This document shows, in pieces, positions 1-10,020 of a DNA stretch of 64,000 nucleotides. The stretch covers positions 62,001-126,000 of the forward strand of contig NW_024467105.1 in assembly GCF_017591425.1 (NCBI RefSeq), written 5' to 3'. The stretch comes from Ochotona curzoniae (Eukaryota; Chordata; Mammalia; Lagomorpha; Ochotonidae). The translations under genes were made by a program, and so were the position numbers. Under the pieces are notes generated by a model. That model did not search any database. It was not told where the DNA came from and saw only the letters and a list, made by a program, of their open reading frames with translations. The first letter of the stretch is position 1. The number at the start of each line of letters is the position of its first letter.

Positions 1-40
1 GCACATTTTGTTTTAGAGACACTGTGTGAGAAATGTGGGA

Positions 41-57
41 TTTCGTTCGAAGCGGGT
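41..57 (+). other. Candidate CENP-B box (first of about 83 intact copies)
   Basis: The 17-mer TTTCGTTCGAAGCGGGT fits the CENP-B recognition core NTTCGNNNNANNCGGGN at every fixed base. Against the human consensus YTTCGTTGGAARCGGGA it matches 15 of 17, and both mismatches (positions 8 and 17) are N positions of the core. CENP-B is a kinetochore-associated protein derived from a pogo-like transposase that binds this box in primate alpha and mouse minor satellites. The same motif recurs once per L monomer; the intact copies in each block are listed with that block. Whether the host has a CENP-B-like protein that binds it is inference. Confidence 0.8.
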
Positions 58-65
58 TTTCCATT

Positions 66-80
66 GTGAAGCAGCTTCAC
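66..80 (+). repeat. Perfect short dyad downstream of the box
   Basis: GTGAAGCAGCTTCAC has 7-bp arms (GTGAAGC and GCTTCAC) around one central A. It lies 9 bases after the box core and occurs in most L monomers. Variants such as GTGAAGCATCTTCAC and GTGAAGCACCTTCAC keep 6-bp arms. It is absent from S monomers because it is part of the L-only segment. Short dyads are a reported property of centromeric satellites; any role here is inferred. Confidence 0.8.
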
Positions 81-930
81 TTTCTGATTTTCTTCACTAT
101 AGCTAACATGTTCTTCGTGTTGTAAATGGTGACACAACATTGGTTTCAAAGGTAGACGAAAACTGTGTTGGTGTTGATGTTCTGGTTGGATGTGGAGTTG
201 TCTGCATTTCAAAGGAGCAGCTAGATCATTACTTTGTGCGGAATGCTCAATAAACTGCATTTCAGCGCATTGTGTTTTTCTTCCCTATACCTAACATGTG
301 CTTAGTGCTGTAAAAGGTGCCAGAACCTTAGTTTTCAAAAGTAGCTGAAAACTGCGATGACGTTGATGTTATAATTGGATGTGGAGTTGTCTGCATTTGA
401 AAGGAGCAGCTAGATCATTACTTTGTGCCGAATACTCAATAAGCTGCATTTCAGCACATTTTGTTTTAGAGACACTGTGTGAGAAATGTGGGATTTCGTT
501 CGAAGCGGGTTTTCCATTGTGAAGCAGCTTCACTTTCTGATTTTCTTCACTATAGCTAACATGTTCTTCGTGTTGTAAATGGTGACACAACATTGGTTTC
601 AAAGGTAGACGAAAACTGCGATGATGTTGATGTTATAATTGGATGTGGAGTTGTCTGCATTTGAAAGGAGCAGCTAGATCATTACTTTGTGCGGAATGCT
701 CAATAAACTGCATTTCAGCGCATTGTGTTTTTCTTCACTATAGCTAACATGTACTTCGTGTTATAAATGGTGCCAGAATCTAGCTTTTCAAAGGTAGCTG
801 AAAACTGCATTGGCGCTGAAGCTCTTGTTGGATGTAGAGTTTTCTGCATTTCAAAGGAGCAGCTAAATCATTACTTTGTGCGGAATACTCATAAGTTGCA
901 TTTCAGCGCATTGTATATTTCTTCCCTATA

Positions 931-3900
931 CCTAACATGTGCTTAGTGCTGTGAATGGTGCCAGAACCTTAGTTTTCAAAAGTAGCTGAAAACTGCACTG
1001 GCGCTGATGTTCTATCTGAATGTAGAGTTTTCTGCATTTGAAAGGAGCAGCTAGATCATTACTTTGTGCGGAATACTCAATAAGTTGCATTTCAGCGCAT
1101 TGTGTTGTAGAGACACTGTGTGAGAAATGTGGGATTTCGTTCGAAGCGGGTTTTCCATTGTGAAGCACCTTCACTTTCTGAGTTTCTTCCCTATAGCTAA
1201 CATGTACATCGCGTTGTAAATGGTGCCACAACCTTGGTTTTCAAAGGTAGATGAAAACTGTGTTGGTGTTGATGTTCTCGTTGGATGTGGAGTTGTCTGC
1301 ATTTGAAAGGAGCATCTAGATCGTTACTTTGTGCGGGATACTCAATGAGCTGCATTTCAGCGCATTGTGTTTTTCTTCCATATAGCTATCATGTACTTCG
1401 TGTTGTAAATGGTGCCACAACCTTTGTTTTCAAAGGTAGATGAAAACTGCGATGATGTTGATGTTATAATTGGATGTGGAGTTGTCTGCATTTGAAAGGA
1501 GCAGCTAGATCATTACTTTGTGCGGAATACTCAAAATGCTGCATTTCAGCGCATTGTGTTTTTCTTCCGTATAGCTAACATGTACTTCGTGTTATAAATG
1601 GTGCCATAACCTTGGTTTTCAAAGGTAGCTGAACACTACATTGGCGCTGATGTTCTCGTTGGATGTAGAGTTGTCTGCATTTCAAAGGAGCAGCTAGATC
1701 ATTACTTTGTGCGGAATACTCAATAAGCTGCATTTCAGCGCATTGTGTTGTAGAGACACTGTGTGAGAAATGTGGGATTTCTTTCGAAGCGGGTTTTCCA
1801 TTGTGAAGCATCTTCACATTCTGAGTTTCTTCCCTACAGATAACATGTACTTCGTGTTGTAAATGGTGCCACAACCTTGGATTTCAAGGTAGATGAAAAC
1901 TGCATTGGCGCTGATGCTCTCGCTGAATCTGCAGTTGTCTGCATTTGAAAGGAGCAGCTAGATCATTACTTTGTGCGGAATACTCAATAAGATGCATTTC
2001 ATCGCATTGTGTTTCTTCCCTATAGCTAACATGTACTTCTTGCTGTAAATGTTGCCACAACCTTGGTTTTCAAAAGTAGCTGAAAACTACCTTGGCGTTG
2101 ATGTTCTCGTTGGATATAGAGTTGTCTGCATTTCATAGGAGCAGCTAGATCATTACTTTGTGCGCAATACTCAATAAGCTGCATTTCAGCACATTTTGAT
2201 TTAGAAACACTGTGTGAGAAATGTGGGATTTCGTTCGAAGCGGGTTTTCTATTGTGAAGCAGCTTCACCTTCTGATTTTCTTCTCTATAGCTAACCTGTA
2301 CTTCGTGTTGTAAATGGGGCCAGAACCATGGTTTTCAAAGGTAGCTGAAAACTGCGTTGGCGTTGATATTCTCGTTGGATGTAGAGTTGTCTGCATTTCA
2401 AAGGAGCAGCTAGATCCTTACTTTGAGCGGAACAGTCAATAAGCTGCACTTCAGCACATTTTGTGTTAGAGACACTGTGTGAGAAATGTGGGATTTCGTT
2501 CGAAGCGGGTTTTCCATTATGAAGCAGCTTCACCTTCTGAGTTTCTTCTCTATAGCTAACCTGTACTTAGTGTTGTAAATGGGGCCAGAACCATGGTTTT
2601 CAAAGGTAGCTGAAAACTGCAATGGCGCTGATGCTCTCGCTGCATGTGGAGTTGTCTGCATTTGAAAGGAGCAGCTAGATCATTACTTTGTGCGGAATAC
2701 TCAATAAGCTGCATTTCAGCGCATTGTGTTGTAGAGACACTGTGTGAGAAATGTGGGATTTCGTTCGAAGCGGGTTTTCCATTGTGAAGCATCTTCACAT
2801 TCTGAGTTTCTTCCCTACAGATAACATGTACTTTGTGTTTTAAATGGTGCCACAACCTTGGATTTCAAAGGTAGATGAAAACTGCATTGGCGCTGATGCT
2901 CTCGCTGAATCTGCAGTTGTCTGCATTTGAAAGGAGCAGCTAGATCATTACTTTGTGCGGAATACTCAATAAGATGCATTTCATCGCATTGTGTTTCTTC
3001 CCTATAGCTAACATGTACTTCTTGCTGTAAATGTTGCCACAACCTTGGTTTTCAAAAGTAGCTGAAAACTACCTTGGCGTTGATGTTCTCGTTGGATGTA
3101 GAGTTTTCTGCCTTTCAAAGGAGCAGCTAGATCATTACTTTGTGCGCAATACTCAATAAGCTGCATTTCAGCACATTTTGATTTAGAAACACTGTGTGAG
3201 AAATGTGGGATTTCATTCGAAGCGGGTTTTCTATTGTGAAGCAGCTTCACCTTCTGATTTTCTTCTCTATAGCTAACCTGTACTTTGAGTTGTAAATGAG
3301 GCCAGAACCATGGTTTTCAAAGGTAGCTGAAAACTGCATTGGCACTGATGCTCTCGCTGAATCTGGAGTTGTCTGCATTTCAAAGGAGCAGCTAGATCAT
3401 TACATTGTACCTAATACTCAATAAGCTGCTTTTCAGCGCATCGTGTATCTTCCCTATAGCTAACAAGTGCTTCTTGCATTAAATGTTGCCACAACCTTGG
3501 TTTTCAAAGGTAGGTGAAAACTGCGTTGGTGTTGATGTTCTCGTTGGATGTAGAGTTGTCTGCATTTCAAAGGAGCAGCTAGATCATTACTTTGTGCGGA
3601 ATAATCAAAATACTGCATTTCAGCGCATTGTGTTTTTCTTCCCTATAGCTAACATGTACTTCGTGTTATTAATTGTGCCATAACCTTGGTTTTCAAAGGT
3701 AGCTGAAAACTGCAATGGCGCTGATGCTCGCGCTGCATGTGGAGTTGTCTGCATTTCAAAGGAGCAGCTAGATCATTACTTTGTGCGGAATACTCAATAA
3801 GCTGCATTTCAGCACATTTTGTTTTAGACACTGTGTGAGAAATGTGGGATTTCGTTCGAAGCGGGTTTTCCATTGTGAAGCAGCTTCACTTTCTGATTTT

Positions 3901-6471
3901 CTTCACTATAGCTAACATGTTCTTCGTGTTGTAAATGGTGACACAACATTGGTTTCAAAGGTAGACGAAAACGCGATGATGTTGATGTTATAATTGGATG
4001 TGGAGTTGTCTGCATTTGAAAGGAGCAGCTAGATCATTACTTTGTGCGGAATGCTCAATAAACTGCATTTCAGCGCATTGTGTTTTTCTTCACTATAGCT
4101 AACATGTACTTCGTGTTATAAATGGTGCCAGAATCTAGCTTTTCAAAGGTAGCTGAAAACTGCATTGGCGCTGAAGCTCTTGTTGGTTGTAGAGTTTTCT
4201 GCATTTCAAAGGAGCAGCTAAATCATTACTTTGTGCGGAATACTCAATAAGCTGCATTTCAGTGCAATGTGTTTTTCTTCCCTACAGCTAACATGTACTT
4301 CGTGCTTTAAGTGGTGCCACAACCTTGGTTTCCAAAGGTAGCTGAAAACTGCATTGCCACTGATGCTCTCGCTGAATGTGGAGTTGTCTGCATTTGAAAG
4401 GAGCAGCTGGATCATTACTATGTGCGGAATACTCAATAAGATGCATTTCAGTGCATTGTGTTTCTTCCCTATAGCTAACATGTACATCTTGCATTAAATG
4501 TTGCCACAACCTTGGTTTTCAAAGGTAGCTGAAAACTGCGTTGGTGTTGATGTTCTCGTTGGATGTAGAGTTGTCTGCATTTCAAAGGAGCAGCTAGATC
4601 ATTACTTTGTGCGGAATACTCAATAAGCTGCATTTCAGCACATTGTGTTTTAGAGACACTGTGTGAGAAATGTGTGATTTCATTCGAAGCGGGTTTTACA
4701 TTGTGAAGCAGCTTCCATTCTGATTTCTTCCTATAGCTAACATGTACTTCGTGCTGTAAATGGTGCCACAACCTTGGTTTTCAAAGGTAGCTGAAAACTG
4801 CGATGATGTTGATGTTATCATTGGATGTGGAGTTGTCTGCATTTGAAAGGAGCAGCTAGATCATTACTTTGTGCGGAATACTCAAAAAGCTGCATTTCAG
4901 CGCATTGTGTTTTTCTTCCCCATAGCTAACATGTACTTCGTGTTGTAAATGGTGCCAGAACCTTGGTTTTCAAAGGTAGCTGAAAACTGCATTGGTGTTG
5001 ATGTTCTCATTGGATGTAGAGTTGTCTGCATTTCAAAGGAGCAGCTAGATCATTACTTTGTGCGTAATACTCAATAAGATGCATTTCAGCGCATTGTGTA
5101 TTTCTTTCCTTATACCTAACATGTGCTTAGTGTTGTAAATGGTGCCACAACCTTGGATTTCAAAGGTAGCTGAAAACTGCATCGGTGGTGATATTCTCGT
5201 TGGATGTAGAGTTGTCTGCATTTCAAAGGAGCAGCTAGATCATTACTTTGTGCGGAATACTCAATAAGCTGCATTTCAGCACATTTTGTGTTAGAGACAC
5301 TGCGTGAGAAATGTGGGATTTCGTTCGAAGCGGGTTTTCCATTATGAAGCAGCTTCACATTCTGAGTTTCTTCTCTATAGCTAACCTGTACTTAGTGTTG
5401 TAAATGGTGCCAGAACCATGGTTTTCAAAGGTAGCTGAAAACTGCATTGGCGCTGATGCTCTCGCTGCATGTGGAGTTGTCTGCATTTGAAAGGAGCAGC
5501 TAGATCATTACTTTGTGCGGAATACTCAATAAGCTGCATTTCAGCACATTTTGTTTTAGAGACACTGTGTGAGAAATGTGGGATTTCGTTCGAAGCGGGT
5601 TTTCCATTGTGAAGCAGCTTCACTTCTGATTTCTTCACTATAGCTAACATGTTCTTCGTGTTGTAAATGGTGACACAACATTGGTTTCAAAGGTAGACTG
5701 AAAACTGTGTTGGTGTTGATGTTCTCGTTGGATGTGGAGTTGTCTGCATTTCAAAGGAGCAGCTAGATCATTACTTTGTGCGGAATGCTCAATAAGCTGC
5801 ATTTCAGCGCATTGTGTTTTTCTTCCCTAATAGCCTAACATGTACTTAGTGCTGTAAATGGTGCCAGAACCTTGGTTTTCAAAGGTAGCTGAAAACTGCG
5901 ATGACGCTGATGTTCTAATTGGATGTTTAGTTGTCTGCATTTGAAAGGAGCAGCTAGATCATTACTTTGTGCGGAATACTCAATAAGATGCATTTCAGCA
6001 CATTTTGTTTTAGAGACACTGTGTGAGAAATGTGGGATTTCGTTCGAAGCGGGTTTTCCATTGTGAAGCAGCTTCACTTCTGATTTTCTTCACTATAGCT
6101 AACATGTTCTTCGTGTTGTAAATGGTGACACAACATTGGTTTCAAAGGTAGACGAAAACTGCGATGGTGTTGATGTTCTCGTTGGATGTGGAGTTGTCTG
6201 CATTTGAAAGGAGCAGCTAGATCATTACTTTGTGCGGAATGCTCAATAAACTGCATTTCAGCGCATTGTGTTTTCTTCCTATAGCTAACATGTACTTCGT
6301 GTTATAAATGGTGCCACAATCTTGCTTTTCAAAGGTAGCTGAAAACTGCATTGGCGCTGAAGCTCTTGTTGGATGTAGAGTTTTCTGCATTTCAAAGGAG
6401 CAGCTAAATCATTACTTTGTGCGGAATACTCATAAGTTGCATTTCAGCGCATTGTATATTTCTTCCCTATA
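931..6471 (+). repeat. HOR block A1, 25 monomers, 5.54 kb
   Basis: Monomer order is L S S L S L L L S L S S L S S S L S S L L S L S S. The first part, up to about 4260, is nearly identical to 10021-13350 at an offset of exactly 9090. The back part (about 4261-6471) keeps the same L/S order as block A2 but is clearly diverged and carries many one-base indels, for example a 262-bp L at 4474. Intact box cores start at 1136, 2230, 2495, 2760, 3851, 5320, 5585 and 6039. Broken cores lie at 1779 (TTCT), 3212 and 4679 (both TTCA). Confidence 0.88.
1237..1258 (+). repeat. Inverted repeat present in nearly every monomer (example)
   Basis: The arms GTTTTCA (1237-1243) and TGAAAAC (1252-1258) are perfect reverse complements separated by an 8-base loop. 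The element sits about 40 bases into the monomer and is present in both L and S, so it recurs roughly every 188-265 bp. Some monomers have lost one arm base, for example TTGGTTTCAAAGG types. It could form a small hairpin in single-stranded DNA or in a satellite transcript. Confidence 0.75.
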
Positions 6472-6736
6472 CCTAACATGTGCTTAGTGCTGTGAATGGT
6501 GCCAGAACCTTAGTTTTCAAAAGTAGCTGAAAACTGCACTGGCGCTGATGTTCTATCTGAATGTAGAGTTTTCTGCATTTGAAAGGAGCAGCTAGATCAT
6601 TACTTTGTGCGGAATACTCAATAAGTTGCATTTCAGCGCATTGTGTTGTAGAGACACTGTGTGAGAAATGTGGGATTTCGTTCGAAGCGGGTTTTCCATT
6701 GTGAAGCACCTTCACTTTCTGAGTTTCTTCCCTATA
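6472..6736 (+). repeat. Representative long (L) monomer, 265 bp, box-bearing
   Basis: This is a typical complete L monomer and opens block B1. Its first roughly 170 bases align with the S monomers. It then carries the L-only segment of about 77 bp, from AGAGACACTG through TTTCTGAG. Inside that segment are the candidate CENP-B box (core 6677-6691) and, 9 bases later, a dyad related to GTGAAGCAGCTTCAC, here in the weaker GTGAAGCACCTTCAC form with 6-bp arms. Base variants of L are specific to a slot in the higher-order repeat, so each slot can be recognised in other copies. Confidence 0.93.
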
Positions 6737-6925
6737 GCTAACATGTACATCGCGTTGTAAATGGTGCCACAACCTTGGTTTTCAAAGGTAGATGAAAACT
6801 GTGTTGGTGTTGATGTTCTCGTTGGATGTGGAGTTGTCTGCATTTGAAAGGAGCATCTAGATCGTTACTTTGTGCGGGATACTCAATGAGCTGCATTTCA
6901 GCGCATTGTGTTTTTCTTCCATATA
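6737..6925 (+). repeat. Representative short (S) monomer, 189 bp, box-less
   Basis: This typical S monomer follows an L monomer. It matches L up to the GCGCATTGTGTTT motif and then passes directly into TTTCTTCC, so it lacks the 77-bp segment that holds the CENP-B-box-like motif and its dyad. The junction sits in a short T-run shared by both sides of the missing segment. S could have arisen by deletion through microhomology, or L by insertion; the sequence alone does not settle the direction. Confidence 0.92.
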
Positions 6926-9900
6926 GCTATCATGTACTTCGTGTTGTAAATGGTGCCACAACCTTTGTTTTCAAAGGTAGATGAAAACTGCGATGATGTT
7001 GATGTTATAATTGGATGTGGAGTTGTCTGCATTTGAAAGGAGCAGCTAGATCATTACTTTGTGCGGAATACTCAAAATGCTGCATTTCAGCGCATTGTGT
7101 TTTTCTTCCGTATAGCTAACATGTACTTCGTGTTATAAATGGTGACATAACCTTGGTTTTCAAAGGTAGCTGAACACTACATTGGCGCTGATGTTCTCGT
7201 TGGATGTAGAGTTGTCTGCATTTCAAAGGAGCAGCTAGATCATTACTTTGTGCGGGATACTCAATAAGATGCATTTCAGCGCATTGTGTTTCTTCCCTAT
7301 AGCTAACATGTACTTCTTGCTGTAAATGTTGCCACAACCTTGGTTTTCAAAAGTAGCTAAAAACTACATTGGCGTGGTTGTTCTCGTTGGATGTAGAGTT
7401 GTCTGCATTTCATAGGAGCAGCTAGATCATTACTTTGTGCGGAATACTCAATAAGTTGCATTTCAGCGCATTGTGTTGTAGAGACTCTGTGTGAGAAATT
7501 TGGGATTTCGTTCGAAGCAGGTTTTCCATTGTGAAGCATCTTCACATTCTGAGTTTCTTCCCTATAGCTAACATGTACTTCGTGTTGTAAATGATGCCAC
7601 AACCTTGGATTTCAAAGGTAGCTGAAAACTGCGTTGGCGTTGATATTCTCGTTGGATGTAGAGTTGTCTGCATTTCAAAGGAGCAGCTAGATCATTACTT
7701 TGTGCGGAATACTCAATAAGCTGCATTTCAGCACATTTTGTTTTTGAAACACTGTGTGAGAAATGTGGGATTTCGTTCGAAGCGGGTTTTCTATTGTGAA
7801 GCAGCTTCACATTCTGAGTTTCTTCTCTATAGTTAACATGTACTTCGTGTTTTAAATGGTGCCATAACCTTGGTTTTCAAAGGTAGCTGAAAACTGCATT
7901 GGCGCTGATGCTCTCGCTGCATGTGCAGTTGTCTGCATTTCAAAGGAGCAGCTAGATCATTACTTTGGGCGGAATACTCAATAAGATGCATTTCAGCGCA
8001 TTGTGTTTCTTCCCTATAGCTAACATGTACATCTTGCATTAAATGTTGCCACAACCTTGGTTTTCAAAGGTAGCTGAAAACTGCGTTGGTGTTGATGTTA
8101 TAATTGGATGTAGAGGTGTCTGCATTTCAAAGGAGCAGCTAGATCATTACTTTGTGCAGAATACTCAATAAGCTGTATTTCAGCACATTGTGTTTTAGAG
8201 ACACTATGTGAGAAATGTATGATTTCATTCGAAGCGGGTTTTACATTGTGAAGCAGCTTCCCATTCTGAGTTTCTTCCCTATATCTAACATGTACTTCGT
8301 GTTGTAAATGGTTCCACAACCTTGGTTTTCAATAGTAGCTGAAAACTGCGATGATGTTGATGTTTTCATTGGACGTGGAGTTGTCTGCATTTGAAAGGAG
8401 CAGCTAGATCATTACTTTGTGCGGAATACTCAAAATGCTGCATTTCAGCGCATTGTGTTTTTCTTCCCTATAGCTAACATGTACTTCGTGTTTTAAATGG
8501 TGCCAGAACCTTGGTTTTCAAAGGTAGCTGAAAACTGCATTGGTGTTGATGTTCTCGTTGGATGTAGAGTTGTCTGCATTTCAAATGAGCAGCTAAATCA
8601 TTACTTTGTGAGTAATACTCAATAAGATGCATTTCAGCGCATTGTGTATTTCTTTCTTATAGGTAATCTGTACTTCGTGTTGTAAATGATGCCACAACGT
8701 TGGATTTCAAAGGTAGCTGAAAACTGCATCGGTGGTGATATTCTCGTTGGATGTAGAGTTGTCTGCATTTCAAAGGAGCAGCTAGATCCTTACTTTGTTT
8801 GGAATACTCAATAAGCTGCATTTCAGCACATTTTGTGTTAGAGACACTGCGTGAGAAATGTGGGATTTCGTTTGAAGCGGGTTTTCCATTATGAAGCAGC
8901 TTCACATTCTGAGTTTCTTCTCTATAGCTAACCTGTACTTAGTGTTGTAAATGGTGCCAGAACCATGGTTTTCAAAGGTAGCTGAAAACTGCATTGGCGC
9001 TGATGCTCTCGCTGCATGTGGAGTTGTCTGCATTTGAAAGGAGCAGCTAGATCATTACTTTGTGCGGAATACTCAATAAGCTGCATTTCAGCACATTTTG
9101 TTTTAGAGACACTGTGTGAGAAATGTGGGATTTCGTTCGAAGCGGGTTTTCCATTGTGAAGCAGCTTCACTTTCTGATTTTCTTCACTATAGCTAACATG
9201 TTCTTCGTGTTGTAAATGGTGACACAACATTGGTTTCAAAGGTAGACGAAAACTGTGTTGGTGTTGATGTTCTGGTTGGATGTGGAGTTGTCTGCATTTC
9301 AAAGGAGCAGCTAGATCATTACTTTGTGCGGAATGCTCAATAAACTGCATTTCAGCGCATTGTGTTTTTCTTCCCTATACCTAACATGTGCTTAGTGCTG
9401 TAAAAGGTGCCAGAACCTTAGTTTTCAAAAGTAGCTGAAAACTGCGATGACGTTGATGTTATAGTTGGATGTGGAGTTGTCTGCATTTGAAAGGAGCAGC
9501 TAGATCATTACTTTGTGCCGAATACTCAATAAGCTGCATTTCAGCACATTTTGTTTTAGAGACACTGTGTGAGAAATGTGGGATTTCGTTCGAAGCGGGT
9601 TTTCCATTGTGAAGCAGCTTCACTTTCTGATTTTCTTCACTATAGCTAACATGTTCTTCGTGTTGTAAATGGTGACACAACATTGGTTTCAAAGGTAGAC
9701 GAAAACTGCGATGATGTTGATGTTATAATTGGATGTGGAGTTGTCTGCATTTGAAAGGAGCAGCTAGATCATTACTTTGTGCGGAATGCTCAATAAACTG
9801 CATTTCAGCGCATTGTGTTTTTCTTCACTATAGCTAACATGTACTTCGTGTTATAAATGGTGCCAGAATCTAGCTTTTCAAAGGTAGCTGAAAACTGCAT

Positions 9901-10020
9901 TGGCGCTGAAGCTCTTGTTGGATGTAGAGTTTTCTGCATTTCAAAGGAGCAGCTAAATCATTACTTTGTGCGGAATACTCATAAGTTGCATTTCAGCGCA
10001 TTGTATATTTCTTCCCTATA

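Larger units (their letters stand above)
1..930 (+). repeat. Tail of a block-B unit entering the window
   Basis: The window opens inside an L monomer; boundaries follow at 102, 290, 555 and 743 (L part, S, L, S, S). The stretch lines up with 9091-10020, the end of block B1, at an exact offset of 9090, and I saw only an isolated substitution between them. Intact box cores start at 42 and 495. Confidence 0.88.
6472..10020 (+). repeat. HOR block B1, 16 monomers, 3.55 kb
   Basis: Monomer order is L S S S L L S L S S L L S L S S. With A1 it makes a 41-monomer, 9090-bp unit that starts again at 10021. Intact box cores start at 6677, 7772, 8867 (a TTTG variant at a free position), 9132 and 9585. 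Broken ones are 7507 (CGGG changed to CAGG) and 8224 (TTCG changed to TTCA). The second half is the source type for the back part of A2 and A3. Confidence 0.88.

Noticed and set aside
41..57. Reading the box region as a heat-shock element because of TTCGTTCGAA
   Set aside because: The GAA and TTC spacing does not fit the nGAAn repeat pattern, whereas the CENP-B core fits every fixed base.
102..554. L plus S equals 453 bp, a multiple of three, hinting at a coding dimer
   Set aside because: Stops occur in the S part, and the L/S order is irregular, so frame is not kept along the array.
3483..3683. Plus-strand open reading frames of 66-92 codons
   Set aside because: They are chance frames through two neighbouring monomers and recur only where the same HOR slot recurs (12573, 27037).
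8641..8670. Splice-acceptor-like pyrimidine tract followed by TATAG, in places TATAGGTAA, at each monomer border
   Set aside because: It is a fixed part of the satellite with no exon-like sequence around it. It could act as a cryptic site in a satellite transcript, but nothing here shows splicing.
8928..9350. Minus-strand open reading frames of 60-140 codons in almost every monomer (this is one of the longest)
   Set aside because: They repeat with the satellite and end or shift frame at monomer borders because 265 and 188 are not multiples of three. Their lengths follow indels in the repeat. No start context, domain or codon bias suggests a protein.
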